Source: Sphingobacterium lactis (lineage in GTDB: Bacteria > Bacteroidota > Bacteroidia > Sphingobacteriales > Sphingobacteriaceae). Taken from it: a stretch of 64,000 nt of DNA. The stretch's first letter is position 1. Each line of letters starts with the position of its first letter. Position numbers and translations under genes: made by a program. The stretch is from assembly GCF_011046555.1 (NCBI RefSeq), contig NZ_CP049246.1, forward strand, positions 1,674,001 through 1,738,000. The letters run 5' to 3'. Below the pieces are notes generated by a model. That model was not told where the DNA came from and ran no database searches. It saw only the letters and a program-made list of their open reading frames with translations. This document shows positions 47,929-58,068 of the stretch, piece after piece.

Positions 47929-48621
47929 ATGAAGAAATATATCCCAAATACCATTACCTCCTTGAACCTGTTCAGTGGATGCATCGGTACCGTAATGGTG
48001 CTGAATCAGGAATTTACCATGGCATTCTATTGTGTACTGGCTTCGGGTATATTTGATTTCTTCGATGGTATGTCCGCCCGTGCACTGCACGTGAAATCCC
48101 TCATCGGTAAGGAATTGGACTCCCTGGCCGATGTTGTTAGCTTTGGATTTCTTCCCGGTGCGATCCTGTTCATGATGCTCAAGGAAACTACGGCACACCC
48201 TTATTTGCCGTACCTCGGGTTTATCATCACCGTTTTTTCAGCATTGCGCCTCGCCAAGTTCAATATCGATACCCGGCAGACCACCGATTTTATCGGTGTG
48301 AATACCCCAATGAATACTTTCGTGATTATATCGCTACCGTTTATAGCTCAGGATTATCCTGCCATCTATTCCACTTGGTTGCTGTTGGCGATTGCGCTAG
48401 TGAGTAGTCTATTGTTGGTGTCGGAGATTAAATTGTTCTCCATGAAGTTGAGTAGCCTGAGCTGGCAGGTCAATAGATTCAAATACCTCTTTCTGATCGT
48501 CAGTGTGGTCCTGCTTTTCTTGCTGAAATTTATGGCCCTGCCGATTATTTTGATCCTTTATATTGTCTTTTCCAAGATTCACTTTGCCAATGAAGTGACA
48601 GATCAGACCAAGGTTGCCTGA
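47929..48621 (+). CDS. pssA: CDP-diacylglycerol--serine O-phosphatidyltransferase
   Basis: Makes phosphatidylserine, the precursor of phosphatidylethanolamine, in the inner membrane. The CDP-alcohol phosphotransferase signature DGx2ARx8Gx3Dx3D is perfect: DGMSAR, eight residues, then GKELDSLAD. About 6-8 membrane helices. The start is placed at MKKYIPNTITSLNLFSG (230 residues); longer in-frame starts lie inside the rho terminator. Its 3' end overlaps the convergent HPt gene by 19 bases. Confidence 0.94.
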   Translation: MKKYIPNTITSLNLFSGCIGTVMVLNQEFTMAFYCVLASGIFDFFDGMSARALHVKSLIGKELDSLADVVSFGFLPGAILFMMLKETTAHPYLPYLGFIITVFSALRLAKFNIDTRQTTDFIGVNTPMNTFVIISLPFIAQDYPAIYSTWLLLAIALVSSLLLVSEIKLFSMKLSSLSWQVNRFKYLFLIVSVVLLFLLKFMALPIILILYIVFSKIHFANEVTDQTKVA

Positions 48622-48959
48622 TAGGATGTCAATTCCTGCATCGCCAGTCCGAAATCCTCTTCAATCTCGCTAAATAAAGTCCGTATGGTGGCTAAATCTG
48701 CCCCTTCTTGGCTCAAATTTTCCAGTTCTTGGAATTTCAGACGTAGCGCAGTGGCCCCTAAATATTCCATCGTCGGTTTAATATGGTGTGCCTTGGCCTT
48801 AATTTCGGCTAAATCTTCCTTGTGAACGGCATCAACCAATGCCTGAAAATCGTCCTGTCCCTGACCCAGGTACATCGGGATCATTTGTTTGACCACATCA
48901 ATGTTGCCCATCATGCTCGCTAACATCGTGGTCGGGTTGATTATCTGGTATGTGCTCAT
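48603..48959 (-). CDS. Stand-alone HPt (histidine phosphotransfer) protein
   Basis: 118 residues forming a four-helix HPt domain. The phospho-acceptor site AHHIKPTMEYLG fits AHxLKGxxxxxG with His58. It would carry phosphate from a hybrid kinase receiver to a response regulator. The only hybrid kinase in the window is at 26760-28922; pairing is inference. The start overlaps the folK stop by four bases (ATGA), so the genes are coupled; the 3' end overlaps pssA on the opposite strand. Confidence 0.85.
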   Translation of the reverse strand: MSTYQIINPTTMLASMMGNIDVVKQMIPMYLGQGQDDFQALVDAVHKEDLAEIKAKAHHIKPTMEYLGATALRLKFQELENLSQEGADLATIRTLFSEIEEDFGLAMQELTSYQATLV

Positions 48960-49441
48960 GGTTGTAGGATTTTTACGTTTAGGGGATCTGTCGATTCCTG
49001 CAATAGTTCAGTGTTACTTTTCTTAAAAATTGGATGGATGTAGTCCGCAGCGATTTCCACTAAGGGAATCAGGGTGAAATTGCGTTCCTGAATGTAGGGA
49101 TGTGGCACCTGCAGATCTTCCTCATGAACGATTTCCGAATTAAAATACAGGATATCGATGTCGATTATCCGCGATCCCCAACGTTGCCCCCTGATCCTTC
49201 CCAACAAGATTTCGATCTTCATGATATCCTGTAGCACCCGCTGTACGGTATGTTCGGTTTCCACTTGGATCACCTGGTTGAGAAAAATAGGCTGATCTTC
49301 CACACCCCAGGCTTCCGATTCATAGAGGCTCGAAGCCTGTATGATAGGACCGATTCGGTCTGTAATTTCTGCCCGGGCATCCTGTAACTGCTGTACCGGA
49401 TTTCCAATGTTTGCTCCTAATAATAGGTAAGCTGTATTCAT
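48956..49441 (-). CDS. folK: 2-amino-4-hydroxy-6-hydroxymethyldihydropteridine diphosphokinase
   Basis: HPPK transfers pyrophosphate from ATP to the pterin in folate synthesis. The N-terminal AYLLLGANIGNPVQQLQDA, the central EAWGVEDQPIFLNQV and the signature RWGSRIIDIDILYF with PHPYIQERNF are all present. Length is 161 residues, typical. It is divergent from sppA with 68 bases between starts, and translationally coupled to the HPt gene downstream. Confidence 0.95.
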   Translation of the reverse strand: MNTAYLLLGANIGNPVQQLQDARAEITDRIGPIIQASSLYESEAWGVEDQPIFLNQVIQVETEHTVQRVLQDIMKIEILLGRIRGQRWGSRIIDIDILYFNSEIVHEEDLQVPHPYIQERNFTLIPLVEIAADYIHPIFKKSNTELLQESTDPLNVKILQP

Positions 49442-49509
49442 GGGTTTAATATAGGAATTGTTTATGAAAATCGGAATATTAGCTTAAATTTACGGACACG
49501 ACAAGAACT

Positions 49510-51279
49510 ATGAGATCATTTTTTAAATATGTATTGGCAACCATCACCGGGATCATTATCTCGACGGTTTTGCTGTTTATCATTTTTATCGGGATCATCA
49601 GCATGATGGTGAGTTCCGTAGGGAGCAGTACAGAAGCTGTTGTCCCGACAAATGCAGTCCTATTTATAGACCTGAACCACGAAATAACGGAAAAATCAGA
49701 GCCCAACCCATTTGAAAACATGGAGCTACCGGGGTTTGTGAGCACCAAAAGTATCGGTCTGAACGATATTGTTTCGAGGATCAAGGCCGCCAAGACGGAT
49801 GGCAATATCAAGGGGATTTACCTGAATGTCGCCGGCGCAGGAACAGGCTTCGCTACGCTGAAGGCAATTCGTGAAGCCTTGGTGGACTTCAAGACTTCCG
49901 ATAAATTTATCATTGCCTATAGCGATGGAATGACCCAAAAGGGATATTACCTGAATGCTGTGGCGGACGAGATTTACCTGCATCCGCAGGGATCACTGGA
50001 CTTCCGTGGCCTAGCAAGTTCGGTCATGTTCTTCAAGGAAGCATTGGATAAGGTAGGTGTAGAAATGCAGGTGCTGAAGGTTGGTACCTACAAGAGTGCC
50101 GTAGAGCCGTTTATCATGAATTCCATGAGTGATGCGAACCGCGAACAGGTAAACTCCTATTTAGGGAGTATTTATGGAACGTTCCTACAGGATATCTCCA
50201 CTTCCCGCAAGATTGCCGCGGACAGCCTGCGGTCTATCGCCAATGGATATCTGATCCGTGAAGCTTCCGATGCTAAGAAATACGGTTTTGTAAACGACCT
50301 ATTATATAAGGACCAGGTGATTGCCAAGATCAAGGCGAAATTGGGCTTGGATGATAAGAAAGATATTCCGACGGTTGCCCTGTTGGATTACAAGAAATCT
50401 GCAGATAAGGGCGAGGCCGGTGGAGATCGCGTTGCGGTTTTGTATGCTTATGGTGATATCGTGGATGGAGAAGGTGTTGAGGGGCAGATTGGCGGCGATA
50501 AACTATCGCGCGAATTGCGGGAGTTGCGGAGAGATGATAAGGTGAAGGCCATCGTCCTGCGCGTAAACTCACCGGGTGGGTCCGCTTTGGCGTCGGAATC
50601 CATCTGGCGGGAGGTCGATCTGACCAAGAAAACCAAGCCAATCGTTGTTTCAATGGGTGACTATGCGGCTTCCGGGGGCTATTACATCTCCGCCGCAGCG
50701 GATTCAATTTTCGCCGATCCGACCACCCTAACGGGATCCATCGGCGTTTTCGGTTTGGTGCCAAGCTTCCAGAAACTGTTCAATACCAATCTGGGGATAC
50801 ATTTCGAAGCGGTAAAGACTGCGAAATTCGCGGATATGGATGTCGATATGGACCGTCCACTGACCGAAGAGGAAAAGACCATTATCCAAGGTGGGGTCAA
50901 CAAGATCTATCAGGTGTTCATGAAGCGCGTGGCCGACGGACGTAAGATTTCCATTGCCGAAGTGGACAGTATCGGGCAGGGACGTGTTTGGACCGGTGAG
51001 CAGGCCGTAAAACTGAAGCTTGTGGACCGTGTCGCAACATTGGACCAAGCTATTGCAGCTGCTGCAAAGAAAGCCAAACTGGAAAACTACCGCGTGTCGG
51101 AATACCCAAGGGAAAAGGATCCTTTTGCCACAATTTGGTCAACTTCCAAGGATAAGATCAAAATGTGGATGTTGGAAGATGAACTCGGTGATTATGTAAA
51201 ATACCTAGCAGAAGTGAAGAAAATAACCCAAATGTCTGGGGTACAGGCGAGGATTCCTTACCTCGTAGAAATATATTAA
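49510..51279 (+). CDS. sppA: Signal peptide peptidase SppA, long (67K) type
   Basis: A membrane-bound serine protease that digests leftover signal peptides. One N-terminal membrane helix (about residues 5-32) is followed by two ClpP-like domains. The Ser-Lys dyad is split between domains: Lys195 in [11 protein letters not shown] and Ser388 in [11 protein letters not shown]. The flanking LTGSIGVFG is also conserved. Length is 589 residues, as in E. coli SppA (618), not the short Bacillus form. A terminator lies right after the stop. Confidence 0.95.
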   Translation: MRSFFKYVLATITGIIISTVLLFIIFIGIISMMVSSVGSSTEAVVPTNAVLFIDLNHEITEKSEPNPFENMELPGFVSTKSIGLNDIVSRIKAAKTDGNIKGIYLNVAGAGTGFATLKAIREALVDFKTSDKFIIAYSDGMTQKGYYLNAVADEIYLHPQGSLDFRGLASSVMFFKEALDKVGVEMQVLKVGTYKSAVEPFIMNSMSDANREQVNSYLGSIYGTFLQDISTSRKIAADSLRSIANGYLIREASDAKKYGFVNDLLYKDQVIAKIKAKLGLDDKKDIPTVALLDYKKSADKGEAGGDRVAVLYAYGDIVDGEGVEGQIGGDKLSRELRELRRDDKVKAIVLRVNSPGGSALASESIWREVDLTKKTKPIVVSMGDYAASGGYYISAAADSIFADPTTLTGSIGVFGLVPSFQKLFNTNLGIHFEAVKTAKFADMDVDMDRPLTEEEKTIIQGGVNKIYQVFMKRVADGRKISIAEVDSIGQGRVWTGEQAVKLKLVDRVATLDQAIAAAAKKAKLENYRVSEYPREKDPFATIWSTSKDKIKMWMLEDELGDYVKYLAEVKKITQMSGVQARIPYLVEIY

Positions 51280-51282
51280 TAG

Positions 51283-51324
51283 AAAAGGCGTTAAGAAGGA
51301 TTTCCTGATTAGCGCCTTTTTTTT
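51283..51324 (+). terminator. Terminator of sppA
   Basis: Arms AAAAGGCGTTAAGAAGGA and TCCTGATTAGCGCCTTTT pair with two mismatches and one G-U; eight or more T follow. Confidence 0.8.
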
Positions 51325-51361
51325 ATCTTTAAGCTCTAAATCAACCGGAAATAAAAACAAT

Positions 51362-52552
51362 ATGAAAACTATCGACGATTTGAATTTCTCAGGAAAAAAA
51401 GCATTAATCAGAGTTGATTTCAATGTCCCTCTTGATGACAACTTTAAAATTACTGACGACAACCGTATTCAAGGTGCATTGCCGACCATTAAAAAGATTT
51501 TAAAGGATGGTGGATCAGTGATTTTAATGTCACATTTGGGCAGACCGAAGGAAGGACCTACGGATAAATATTCCCTAAAGCATATCGTAAGCTACCTATC
51601 TGAAGTCTTGGGTGTAGAGGTGCAATTCGCTGATGACTGTATCGGTCAGGAGGCCATTGACAAGGCCAAGGCTTTGCAACCGGGGCAGGTATTGCTGTTG
51701 GAGAACCTACGTTTCTATAAAGAAGAGGAAAAAGGAGACCGTGATTTCGCTAAGAAATTGGCGGATCTGGGTGATGTGTATGTCAATGATGCCTTTGGTA
51801 CGGCACACCGTGCACATGCTTCTACAGCGGTTATTGCGGAATTCTTTCCGAATGACAAATATTTCGGCTACTTGATGGCGAAGGAAATCGAGAACGCAGA
51901 GAAGGTGATGAACAAGCCTGAGCGTCCGTTTACTGCCATTATGGGTGGGGCGAAAGTGTCCGACAAATTGGAGCTTATCGAAGCCCTATTGGATAAGGTA
52001 GATAACCTGATAATCGGCGGAGGTATGGCTTATACGTTCGTGAAAGCGCGTGGCGGAGAGATCGGAAAATCCCTAGTGGAGCTTGATAAATTGGATCTGG
52101 CGAATGAATTGGTGAAAAAGGCTGACGAAAAAGGCGTGAACCTGGTATTGCCTACCGATGCACAGATTGCAGATCGCTTTGCTAATGATGCGGAGGTTTA
52201 TGATGGTCCGAATGACGAAATCCCTGCGGATATGCAAGGTTTGGATATCGGTCCTGAATCATCCAGTCACTTCAAGGACGTGATTATGGCATCCAATACC
52301 CTTTTGTGGAATGGCCCTATGGGTGTATTTGAGATGGATACCTTTGCAAAGGGAACGAAAGCTGTTGCTGATGCGGTTGTGGCTGCTACGGAACGTGGCG
52401 CATTTTCGCTGATCGGTGGGGGAGACTCCGCGGCTGCAGTATCCAAATTCGGAATGACAGAGCATGTCAGCTATGTCAGTACAGGAGGTGGTGCCCTTTT
52501 GGAATATATGGAAGGTAAGACCCTACCAGGTGTGAAAGCAATCTTGGACTAA
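51362..52552 (+). CDS. pgk: Phosphoglycerate kinase
   Basis: Glycolytic enzyme converting 1,3-bisphosphoglycerate and ADP to 3-phosphoglycerate and ATP. The N-terminal substrate-site motif RVDFNVPLD, the SHLGRPKE loop, [16 protein letters not shown], and the nucleotide-site [13 protein letters not shown] near the C-terminus are all present. Length is 396 residues, normal for bacteria. Codons are favourable, consistent with high expression. It has its own terminator. A near-match to the -7 consensus (TATCTTTA, 51324-51331) lies between the sppA terminator and the start. Confidence 0.97.
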   Translation: MKTIDDLNFSGKKALIRVDFNVPLDDNFKITDDNRIQGALPTIKKILKDGGSVILMSHLGRPKEGPTDKYSLKHIVSYLSEVLGVEVQFADDCIGQEAIDKAKALQPGQVLLLENLRFYKEEEKGDRDFAKKLADLGDVYVNDAFGTAHRAHASTAVIAEFFPNDKYFGYLMAKEIENAEKVMNKPERPFTAIMGGAKVSDKLELIEALLDKVDNLIIGGGMAYTFVKARGGEIGKSLVELDKLDLANELVKKADEKGVNLVLPTDAQIADRFANDAEVYDGPNDEIPADMQGLDIGPESSSHFKDVIMASNTLLWNGPMGVFEMDTFAKGTKAVADAVVAATERGAFSLIGGGDSAAAVSKFGMTEHVSYVSTGGGALLEYMEGKTLPGVKAILD

Positions 52553-52573
52553 GGGTATTTAACACATAAAAGT

Positions 52574-52605
52574 AAAGGCCGGATTATCTTATTCCGGCCT
52601 TTTTT
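52574..52605. terminator. Terminator of pgk
   Basis: Ten-base perfect arms AAAGGCCGGA / TCCGGCCTTT with a 9-base loop and a T tract. Confidence 0.85.
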
Positions 52606-52674
52606 ATGTGTTAGCAGTAACCTTCCATGATCTGTCACACCCCTTACGTTCTCTTGTTCTTTACATCAAGGGTT

Positions 52675-55515
52675 TTAATACGTATAGCTCAAACTGAAGC
52701 TCGGGACCAGGTCGCCCTGTGCGCTGGGGTGGTTGATATAGGTCAGTTTTGCACCCACGCCGAAGTCCGGTAGTACATATTTGAACATATTAAAGTCTGC
52801 GGAAAGCCCCAATCCAAAGGAAACCGGTGCGCCATTGCTGTCCTGCAGGTTCTGGTAATCGGCAAAGAAATAGCCATGGAATCGCTTGATATAGGCCAGA
52901 TTTCCTACGGACCAGTCCGGGTAGGCAATAGGGAACCTGTAGTTCATCAATAGGGTGTTTTCCACTTTTGGTGAATCAAAGTGTGCGAATCCACTGACCA
53001 TGGGAATGTCATTGGAAGCCATGTACCGGCCGTCCTTATGCTGATAGGATAGGCGTGCCTGGAAGCCGTGATTCCGGAAGAAACCCGGAAAGTAGAAGTT
53101 GGTCCGTACGGCAAATAATGTCCCTTCCAGCGCCTTTTCAAAAGGCACATGCCGGTAGAGAATATTGATATTCTGGCCCCATTTCGGGATCAGATCCATT
53201 TGACTACGGCGCTGATTTCTGTTGAAATACACTTGATAATTGAGGGGAAAAGCTATTTCATCGATGAATCCCTGAAGGCTGGAAAGGCTGAGATCATATC
53301 TTTTCTGGTAGGATGTTCCGATATTCAGGCCGTAACTATAGTTCGTTTTTCCCCGATAGATGCTCATAGGGATCGCCATATCCAAGGTATAGACATGTTC
53401 CCGGAAGTCAAATTTGAGGTATTCATCCTGTGTATTGGCCTTGCGGGCATAGTCGATCTGGCCGCGATTGGTATAGGCCAACGTGAATTTCGGGTAGTAT
53501 TTCTGGTAGATCAATTCGGCCGAATAGCTGCTTTTTTCGATTTCTAGGTCGTACTCGTAGCCCAATTTCAGCTGCGAAGTATTCAGCAGATCGTTCGCCA
53601 ACCAGAAGATGCCAGGGCGATAATTGTCAAAACTTTCAAAGTTATTGCTGCTTAAACTCAAGCTGTGGAAGTTGAAAAAGTCACTCCAGGTACTGTATTT
53701 TTTGCTGGAAAACACCTGGGCTGCAGTATCCGGAAATGCCTCAGGAAGGGAATTTATGTTCCGATCGAGGGTCGGTTTTGCTTCGAAATCCGGTGAAATT
53801 GGGGTGCCTACAGCGCCGATTTTATCCAATACGGCTGCCTTATAGCCGTCAAATTGATAGTCGTTATACAGTATTTTGCCGCTCGAATCGGTGCTTGGGT
53901 AGAACGCGCCAAAGGCTGCATCCGTGATTTTATAGAGCTTGTTTTCCGCGGTTGCATAGCGAAATAGGTTGTCGATGTTGCCGAATTGCGCCTTGAAAAC
54001 AAGGTCATTTCCGTAGTAGATCGGGCGTTGATACTCTTGATTTTTCCATGGGAATAGGGCTTTCCACTGCTTGGTTTCCAAGTCAATTTCCAGAATATTG
54101 GTGCCTTTTGGACCAATGGCAATCGCTGTAAGGGCCCGCCCATCGGCCCGCAAACTCGGCTGTTGGATCAGGATTTGGTCCGGAAATTCGATGATTTTCT
54201 CCTGCTTTTTGGTAAAACGGTCGATATAGAAGAGGCTGGAGACGTTGTTTTCGTCGACATGGACCGCATATACCTTTTCGGAATTTGCGCTTATTATAGG
54301 GCTGTAAAACCGGGAATTCTTGGAAAGGTCCGTCGTTTTGCCTGTTTTTAGGTCCAAAATCCGGATGATATTATACGTTTGCTTTCCATATCGAGCATCT
54401 TTGCGGAGCTCGTCCCATACCAAAAATTGATCGTTTACATGGAAATATGGCGTCAATTGATAGCCGATTTTCACCAAGATTTCCTCCTTTCCGTTGTTGG
54501 TTTTTCGGATTTCCGGGATGAATTCCGGCGATGAAACAAGGGTAAAAAGGGCACCTGATGTGTTCGATTGAGGGAGGTAATCATGGGTCGGATACCGAGA
54601 TTTTCGCGCCAAAAGTAGGGTCGGTTCTTCTCCGATTTCCTCCTTTTTCCATTGTGATTTCAGGGAGTCCATCGTCGCAAGATAGAGCTTCCGAGCACGC
54701 AATTCCGTTGCTTTTTTTAATGCCCGATTGAAGGTGAATGGACGCACCAAATGGCGGCGCATGTCTTCCATGATTTGCTCTTTTACGGCGTATCCAAAAG
54801 CATTCGTCAGGTAGGTGTTCATGCTGTAACCTGTAGCATAGTAGGAGGGGGTAAGGTCCTTGAATGAACCCAAGATATTCTTGCTGAAACTGTAGTCTCT
54901 ACCCGAGAGGATGTTGGTCCGGAGCGGCATCAGAAAGGTACTGCTTCGGCCTCGTCCCCCTGTTGAATATTCCGTTTCAATGGAGACGGCATCACCCTCA
55001 AAGTACCAAGCTGGAAGGTGAAGACCATAGAGAGCAAGGGCCAATTGTTCGAAAAAAGGCCCCTTTATCTTGCCTGTCAATTTGTCAAATTGTGCCACAT
55101 GTCTGAGCTCATGTTGCACTAAGTTTGGTAACCACGCCACGTTATCACTGGCCGGCCCGGGCGTAGAAAATGCTTCAACTTTCCGAGGTGCCAACTGGGC
55201 AAATCCATTCTGTTCAATGTTATTTTCGTGAAGAATTATGGAAATCTTTCGTGGTTTAGATGCAAGCTGCGCTTTTGAAAAGACGATCATCTGATCGATC
55301 TGCTGGGCGAGGAGGGAGGCTGAACTTTCAAAGGATGATGGATAAATCAATTGGAAATTGGTCGTTGAAATCTGTCTCCATTGAATGGATGCAGGGGCCT
55401 GGTCGGTGTTAATTATCTGTGATTTTGTATGTTGTATATTTATTATTGATATAAAAACACATAAAATACTGATAAATAATTGTTTATGACGTGTAAAAAA
55501 CCTTAAAAACCTCAT
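52675..55515 (-). CDS. Outer-membrane protein: gluzincin-like protease domain, propeller-like region, beta-barrel
   Basis: 946 residues with a signal peptide (about 1-32, after the basic start MRFLRFFTRHKQ). Residues about 55-180 resemble the peptidase MA-like/gluzincin fold: HELRH (His135, Glu136, His139) and, 34 residues on, WYFEGDAVSIETE with Glu173 as likely third zinc ligand. The middle (about 300-600) has repeated beta motifs typical of a TolB-like propeller (LRADGRALTAIAIGPKGTNILEIDL). The last 300 residues are a beta-barrel ending in SFSLSYTY, with a terminal aromatic as in outer-membrane proteins. The substrate and which face of the membrane the protease is on are unknown. A stand-alone gene, convergent with pgk. 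Confidence 0.8.
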   Translation of the reverse strand: MRFLRFFTRHKQLFISILCVFISIINIQHTKSQIINTDQAPASIQWRQISTTNFQLIYPSSFESSASLLAQQIDQMIVFSKAQLASKPRKISIILHENNIEQNGFAQLAPRKVEAFSTPGPASDNVAWLPNLVQHELRHVAQFDKLTGKIKGPFFEQLALALYGLHLPAWYFEGDAVSIETEYSTGGRGRSSTFLMPLRTNILSGRDYSFSKNILGSFKDLTPSYYATGYSMNTYLTNAFGYAVKEQIMEDMRRHLVRPFTFNRALKKATELRARKLYLATMDSLKSQWKKEEIGEEPTLLLARKSRYPTHDYLPQSNTSGALFTLVSSPEFIPEIRKTNNGKEEILVKIGYQLTPYFHVNDQFLVWDELRKDARYGKQTYNIIRILDLKTGKTTDLSKNSRFYSPIISANSEKVYAVHVDENNVSSLFYIDRFTKKQEKIIEFPDQILIQQPSLRADGRALTAIAIGPKGTNILEIDLETKQWKALFPWKNQEYQRPIYYGNDLVFKAQFGNIDNLFRYATAENKLYKITDAAFGAFYPSTDSSGKILYNDYQFDGYKAAVLDKIGAVGTPISPDFEAKPTLDRNINSLPEAFPDTAAQVFSSKKYSTWSDFFNFHSLSLSSNNFESFDNYRPGIFWLANDLLNTSQLKLGYEYDLEIEKSSYSAELIYQKYYPKFTLAYTNRGQIDYARKANTQDEYLKFDFREHVYTLDMAIPMSIYRGKTNYSYGLNIGTSYQKRYDLSLSSLQGFIDEIAFPLNYQVYFNRNQRRSQMDLIPKWGQNINILYRHVPFEKALEGTLFAVRTNFYFPGFFRNHGFQARLSYQHKDGRYMASNDIPMVSGFAHFDSPKVENTLLMNYRFPIAYPDWSVGNLAYIKRFHGYFFADYQNLQDSNGAPVSFGLGLSADFNMFKYVLPDFGVGAKLTYINHPSAQGDLVPSFSLSYTY

Positions 55516-56124
55516 TTGCTAAATATTTTAGTAAAAATAGCGTATTTTTTGTGAATTTTAAATTCATTTATATTTTGTAAAATATTGAAAAATAGATTCA
55601 TATATTGTTTTATAAATTTGTTATTTTCTGTTGATTTTACGGTTAATATGCTTGTTTTATCCCGTGATTGTGAATAAAATAGCTGCTCTTGATTTGTGTT
55701 GTAAATGTATGTTAAATAGTTAGAATATACAAGATTTTTCTGTGTGGTGTAAGGGTCAGCGTTAACGGTGAATTGGAATTTTGAAAATAGCCTACTGAAT
55801 AGGTCGAATTAAATTACTGCAGCCTTGCCCAGATTTTGATTTTGGTGGCGCGGCAAAAAATTGGTCGGATTTTTCTTTTGTCGAATGGGATGTTCTGGGT
55901 TTTGTATTTCTTGACTCCAAATGAGGGAATGGACGTGGGTTTTGTGTTCGTTTATTTAGCTGTCATTGTGGCATGTTTTTCTTATTGGTTGCCGCTGTTG
56001 TTTTTGGTGTAGTCGTGGTGACCAAGGGGTCGTTAAAATTTAATTATATTATCCGGTTAAAAAAAACGACTTTTGCACAAACGATTTTCGGACCCATGTA
56101 GGATTACAAAAATAAAGGAGGCGT
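55516..56124. other. Long AT-rich intergenic region upstream of mgtE
   Basis: 609 bases; no credible ORF in any frame. The left part (to about 55700) is very AT-rich and should hold the promoter of the leftward surface protein. The rest carries the mgtE leader. No known Mg2+ riboswitch fold could be recognised by eye, though the length would allow one. Confidence 0.55.
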
Positions 56125-56127
56125 ATG
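56116..56127 (+). promoter_or_regulatory. Strong Shine-Dalgarno-like site of mgtE, close spacing
   Basis: AAAGGAGG is followed by CGT and the ATG. A full AGGAGG is unusual in Bacteroidota, and three bases is shorter than the usual 5-9. Confidence 0.55.
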
Positions 56128-57498
56128 GAAGAATTAGCAATGCTTGTTGCTCATGTAGAGCAGTTGATTGAACGTGGTGATCAGACCGAGCTTGCGGATT
56201 ATTTGAACGAACTGAATATTTCGGATGTCGAGGAATTGATCGATGAGTTACCCGAATACGGTCCTCTATTTTTAGAAACCTTAAGTCTCAAAAGAGCGGT
56301 TAATGTTTTCCGTATTTTGGACTTCCCCACCCAAGAAAGAATCTTCAAAAAATTACCGGCGAATTTAATCCGAGAGCTCTTGAATGAGATGCCTCCGGAT
56401 GACCGTACCTCCTTCTTCTCGGAGCTGACTGGTGATGTCGTAAAAAGGCTCATTATTCTCCTGACTCCGGAGGAGCGGAAAGAGGCACTTTCGCTGTTGG
56501 GCTATCCCGAAGATTCGGTCGGTCGTCTGATGACGCCCGACTACATCACCGTGAAAGAACACTGGACGATGCCAAGGGTGTTGGATCACATCCGTCGCTA
56601 TGGTTCGGCATCCGAGACGATCGATGTGCTCTATGTTATCGATGCCGATGGTAAGCTGATCGATGACGTTCGGATCAAGGACATCGTGATCGCGGATCCG
56701 GAGGCCGTGGTCTCCGACCTGATCGACAACCGGCTGATCTCTCTCCGCGCCAACGACCCGCAGGAGGAAGCGGTGAACATCTTCCGGATGAACAACCGTG
56801 TCGCGCTCCCGGTGGTGGACGAACAGGACATCATGTTGGGGATCGTGACGATCGATGATATCCTCTGGGTAGCCAACGAAGAGTATACCGAAGACATGCA
56901 GCGCTTCGGGGGTACAGAGGCCTTGGATGAGCCGTACCTGGATGTGTCGATTTTCCACCTCGTGAAAAAACGCGCCGGTTGGTTGATCGTCCTTTTCCTC
57001 GGACAGCTCTTGACCTTCAACGTGCTCCAACATTACGAAGCTCGCCTAACGACCATCCTTGTCCTGCTCATGCCGGTCATCATGTCCAGCGGGGGTAACT
57101 CCGGTTCGCAGGCATCGACCCTGATCATCCAGGCCATGGCCATGGGTGAGGTGACCCTGCGCGATTGGTGGTTGGTCATGCGACGTGAGTTTCTTTCCGG
57201 AACCTTGCTCGGAATTATCCTCGGGCTTCTTGGGTTCTTCCGGATCGGAGCTGAGGAAGCGATCCAATCGACCTACGGTGCCGACTGGCCGCTGTACGGT
57301 CTGGCGATCGGCTGCTCCCTGGTGGGAGTCGTGCTCTGGGGATCCTTGGTCGGCTCCATGCTGCCCTTCATCCTTCGGCGCTTCGGTGCGGACCCGGCAA
57401 GTTCATCTGCACCATTCGTATCCACATTGGTGGACGTAACAGGCTTAGTAATTTACTTCAGCTTCGCAACCTACATCCTCCAGGATATCATGTACTAA
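56125..57498 (+). CDS. mgtE: Magnesium transporter MgtE
   Basis: 457 residues. The N-terminal superhelical domain (1-130) includes LPANLIRELLNEMPPDDRTSFFSEL. Two CBS domains follow (about 135-255: GRLMTPDYITVKEHWT and the second, ending GIVTIDDILWVANEE). A membrane domain with five helices begins near 285, with the conserved PVIMSSGGNSGSQASTLIIQAMA pore region. By family knowledge the CBS and N domains sense cytoplasmic Mg2+ and gate the channel. The start codon follows AGGAGG by only three bases. The first third has ordinary composition; from about 56540 on, GC rises to around 60-67 percent, unlike most of the window. Confidence 0.95.
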   Translation: MEELAMLVAHVEQLIERGDQTELADYLNELNISDVEELIDELPEYGPLFLETLSLKRAVNVFRILDFPTQERIFKKLPANLIRELLNEMPPDDRTSFFSELTGDVVKRLIILLTPEERKEALSLLGYPEDSVGRLMTPDYITVKEHWTMPRVLDHIRRYGSASETIDVLYVIDADGKLIDDVRIKDIVIADPEAVVSDLIDNRLISLRANDPQEEAVNIFRMNNRVALPVVDEQDIMLGIVTIDDILWVANEEYTEDMQRFGGTEALDEPYLDVSIFHLVKKRAGWLIVLFLGQLLTFNVLQHYEARLTTILVLLMPVIMSSGGNSGSQASTLIIQAMAMGEVTLRDWWLVMRREFLSGTLLGIILGLLGFFRIGAEEAIQSTYGADWPLYGLAIGCSLVGVVLWGSLVGSMLPFILRRFGADPASSSAPFVSTLVDVTGLVIYFSFATYILQDIMY

Positions 57499-57608
57499 TT
57501 ATTCTAATTGGTTCTGAATAACTTGCGAAAAAACGCTTAAAAATATTTGCACTTCTCGGTGAATCTTCCGATAATTGCATCACCGAAAACGAAAGGGACG
57601 GTTTAAAC

Positions 57609-57682
57609 TCCTGAATAGCTCAGTTGGTTAGAGCATCTGACTGTTAATCAGAGGGTCGCTGGTTCGAGCCCAGCTTCAGGAG
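57609..57682 (+). tRNA. tRNA-Asn(GTT)
   Basis: A complete cloverleaf can be drawn: acceptor TCCTGAA/TTCAGGA, D arm GCTC-AGTTGGTTA-GAGC, anticodon arm TCTGA-CTGTTAA-TCAGA with anticodon GTT, and T arm GCTGG-TTCGAGC-CCAGC. The discriminator base is G, as in other tRNA-Asn. The 3' CCA is not encoded (CAA follows). Confidence 0.97.
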
Positions 57683-57686
57683 CAAC

Positions 57687-57716
57687 AAAAAGCTCAGCAT
57701 TACGCTGAGCTTTTTT
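57687..57716 (+). terminator. Terminator of tRNA-Asn
   Basis: Twelve-base perfect arms AAAAAGCTCAGC / GCTGAGCTTTTT with an ATTAC loop, four bases after the tRNA. Confidence 0.88.
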
Positions 57717-58068
57717 CTTTTTCAGCCCTTTTGTGACCCCGCTGGCCCGCGGCAATGCACCGCCAAGCACGATCTTTCTGAAAATTTACAGTAGTACGCG
57801 CGAAATGGAATTTCGGGTAGGAAACCGATATTTTATGGCGAATTTTTCTTGCATTTTTCGTCTTAAAATGCTTATATTTAACACGTTATCCTTGTTTTGG
57901 CGTCTTGGCCGAAATTTGCCAATATTCTAAATATTCCCCGATTTTCTTATCAAATACAAACCGCAGACACGCTCTTGCCATGCGATGTTTTTGTCGTTTG
58001 GTCCATATAGCTATGGATTTCATAACCTCCAAAACTCAGAATACTAAAATAAAAGACGGTTGGACCTT

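Noticed and set aside
55516-56124. M-box or other magnesium riboswitch before mgtE
   Set aside because: No conserved core could be recognised by eye; a covariance search would decide.
57609-57682. tRNA-Asn as an active integration site
   Set aside because: No integrase gene and no second copy of the tRNA 3' end were seen in the window.
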